Source of the DNA: Clostridium sp. LS
GTDB lineage: Bacteria; Bacillota; Clostridia; Clostridiales; Clostridiaceae
DNA: 64,000 nt
Assembly: GCF_002760435.1 (NCBI RefSeq)
Contig: NZ_AUUU01000021.1
Span: forward strand, 1 to 64,000
Reading direction: 5' to 3'
The notes beneath the pieces were generated by a model, which searched no databases, was not told where the DNA came from, and saw only the letters and a program-made list of their open reading frames with translations. A program made the position numbers and the translations under genes. This document shows positions 63,424 to 64,000 of this stretch, piece after piece (positions within the stretch are counted from its first letter, which is position 1; each line of letters opens with the position of its first letter).

Positions 63424-63467
63424 TTGACAATAAGAATTGCTATAGATTACTATATGTATATTCAAAT
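63424..63467 (+). promoter_or_regulatory. promoter of the marR-type gene with operator-like site
   Basis: -35 TTGACA (63424-63429), 18-base spacer, -10 TACTAT (63448-63453). ATATGTATATTCAAAT (63452-63467) agrees with the palindrome ATATGTATATACATAT at 14 of 16 positions and sits over the start site. A weaker relative, CATATGTTATATACGAGATA, is at 63379. Confidence 0.6.
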
Positions 63468-63489
63468 CTTCGACGGAGGAATATTATTT

Positions 63490-63942
63490 ATGTCTAATTT
63501 AAGTCATCTAAAACCATTACGAAATTGTGTTTGCAGAAATCTACGTATGACAACTAGAGTTACTACTCAGCACTTTGATAAAATTTTTCAAACAGTTGGG
63601 CTAACAGCGCCTCAATTTTCATTATTAGCAGAAATAACTGCAAACGAAAATATTGCAATAAGCGAATTAGCAGAGAGAATGTTAATGGATCAAACCACAG
63701 TAACTAGAAACATAGAAATTTTAAGAAAAAAAGGATATGTTAATGTAAGAACAGATGATAATGATTCAAGAAAAAGATGCATATCAATAAGTGACAGCGG
63801 AGAACAAAAACTAAATGAAGCCATTCCAGTATGGAGTAATGTACAATCTTTAATAGAGCAGGAGATTGGTGCTGAAAAATTTGAAGAATTTTTAAAAACT
63901 CTAGGACAAATACAAAATTGTATTAACAAGCATATAGATTAA
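63490..63942 (+). CDS. MarR family transcriptional regulator
   Basis: 150 residues from ATG 63490 (MSNLSHLKPLRNCVCRNLRM), with GGAGG 10 bases upstream; 22 earlier in-frame codons cross the promoter. Winged HTH: LTAPQFSLLAEI, ISELAERMLMDQTTVTRNIE, LRKKGYVNVRTDDNDSRKRC (the wing DxRxR pattern). Two N-terminal Cys (C14, C16) could be redox-sensitive. The shared palindromes suggest that it represses itself and the flavin oxidoreductase gene until bound by an electrophile or phenolic ligand. Confidence 0.87.
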   Translation: MSNLSHLKPLRNCVCRNLRMTTRVTTQHFDKIFQTVGLTAPQFSLLAEITANENIAISELAERMLMDQTTVTRNIEILRKKGYVNVRTDDNDSRKRCISISDSGEQKLNEAIPVWSNVQSLIEQEIGAEKFEEFLKTLGQIQNCINKHID

Positions 63943-64000
63943 TAAAGGTTTTATTTTGACCTAATTAAGAGTAAGGAATTATTATAAATAAAAACATGTA

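Noticed and set aside
1-64000. tRNA, rRNA or T-box elements
   Set aside because: No cloverleaf with CCA-type end or GTTCGAATC-like arm, no rRNA core sequence and no T-box TGGNACCGCG-type motif was recognised on either strand by eye.

Overview
The window looks like a chromosomal segment of a low-GC, solventogenic-type Clostridium (sensu stricto, C. beijerinckii/C. butyricum neighbourhood). The grounds are very AT-rich DNA, AGGAGG-type ribosome binding sites, many intrinsic terminators, clostridial cell-wall-binding repeat proteins, an iron-containing alcohol dehydrogenase and Fe-S aldo/keto reductases. The species call is an inference from protein style; no rRNA or tRNA gene was seen.

Positions 1-5100 and 11800-17900 are accessory, decaying DNA. 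They hold NERD-domain proteins, Rpn-type PD-(D/E)XK 'transposase' genes (one intact at 4071, one broken at 13053, a second subfamily at 26092), a retropepsin-like protease pair, gene fragments (6-phospho-beta-glucosidase, histidine kinase) and several families of short repeats. A small intact ribosomal protein bS21 gene (14524-14700) with its own operator-like promoter sits among them.

5299-9223 (minus strand) is a heterodimeric ABC multidrug exporter. It is preceded by a promoter, a 29-codon leader peptide and an intrinsic terminator, which is the layout of ribosome-mediated attenuation. 9520-11800 holds a MATE transporter and a HAD phosphatase.

18006-25670 is a Wadjet (JetDABC) anti-plasmid SMC system, apparently type II. 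Its jetC carries an in-frame TAA at codon 15.

27149-33826 holds a three-gene ABC-2 exporter, a 2-hydroxyacid dehydrogenase, a DUF2500 protein, a BspA-like LRR surface protein and an orphan sugar-binding protein. 34159-40920 contains an HXXEE membrane protein divergent from a TetR regulator, then a MerR regulator with a redox cluster (flavodoxin broken by TAG, Fe-S aldo/keto reductases, carboxymuconolactone decarboxylase-like protein, cupin). Two promoters there have the 19-bp spacer typical of MerR control.

41379-45185 has a PII-like gene behind two tandem terminators, secreted cell-wall-binding proteins and an aldose epimerase. 45975-58315 is a long GntR-headed amino-acid catabolic/uptake operon: Fe-alcohol dehydrogenase, AEC carrier, DDAH/arginine-deiminase-like enzyme, RocB-like M20 protein, two aminotransferases, 2-hydroxyacid dehydrogenase, D-amino-acid-aminotransferase-like enzyme and a complete polar amino-acid ABC importer. 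It contains three internal hairpin/T-tract elements and repeated GTATACAG motifs. A large secreted cell-wall-binding protein, an M20 amidohydrolase, and an Old-Yellow-Enzyme/MarR pair sharing a palindromic operator close the window.
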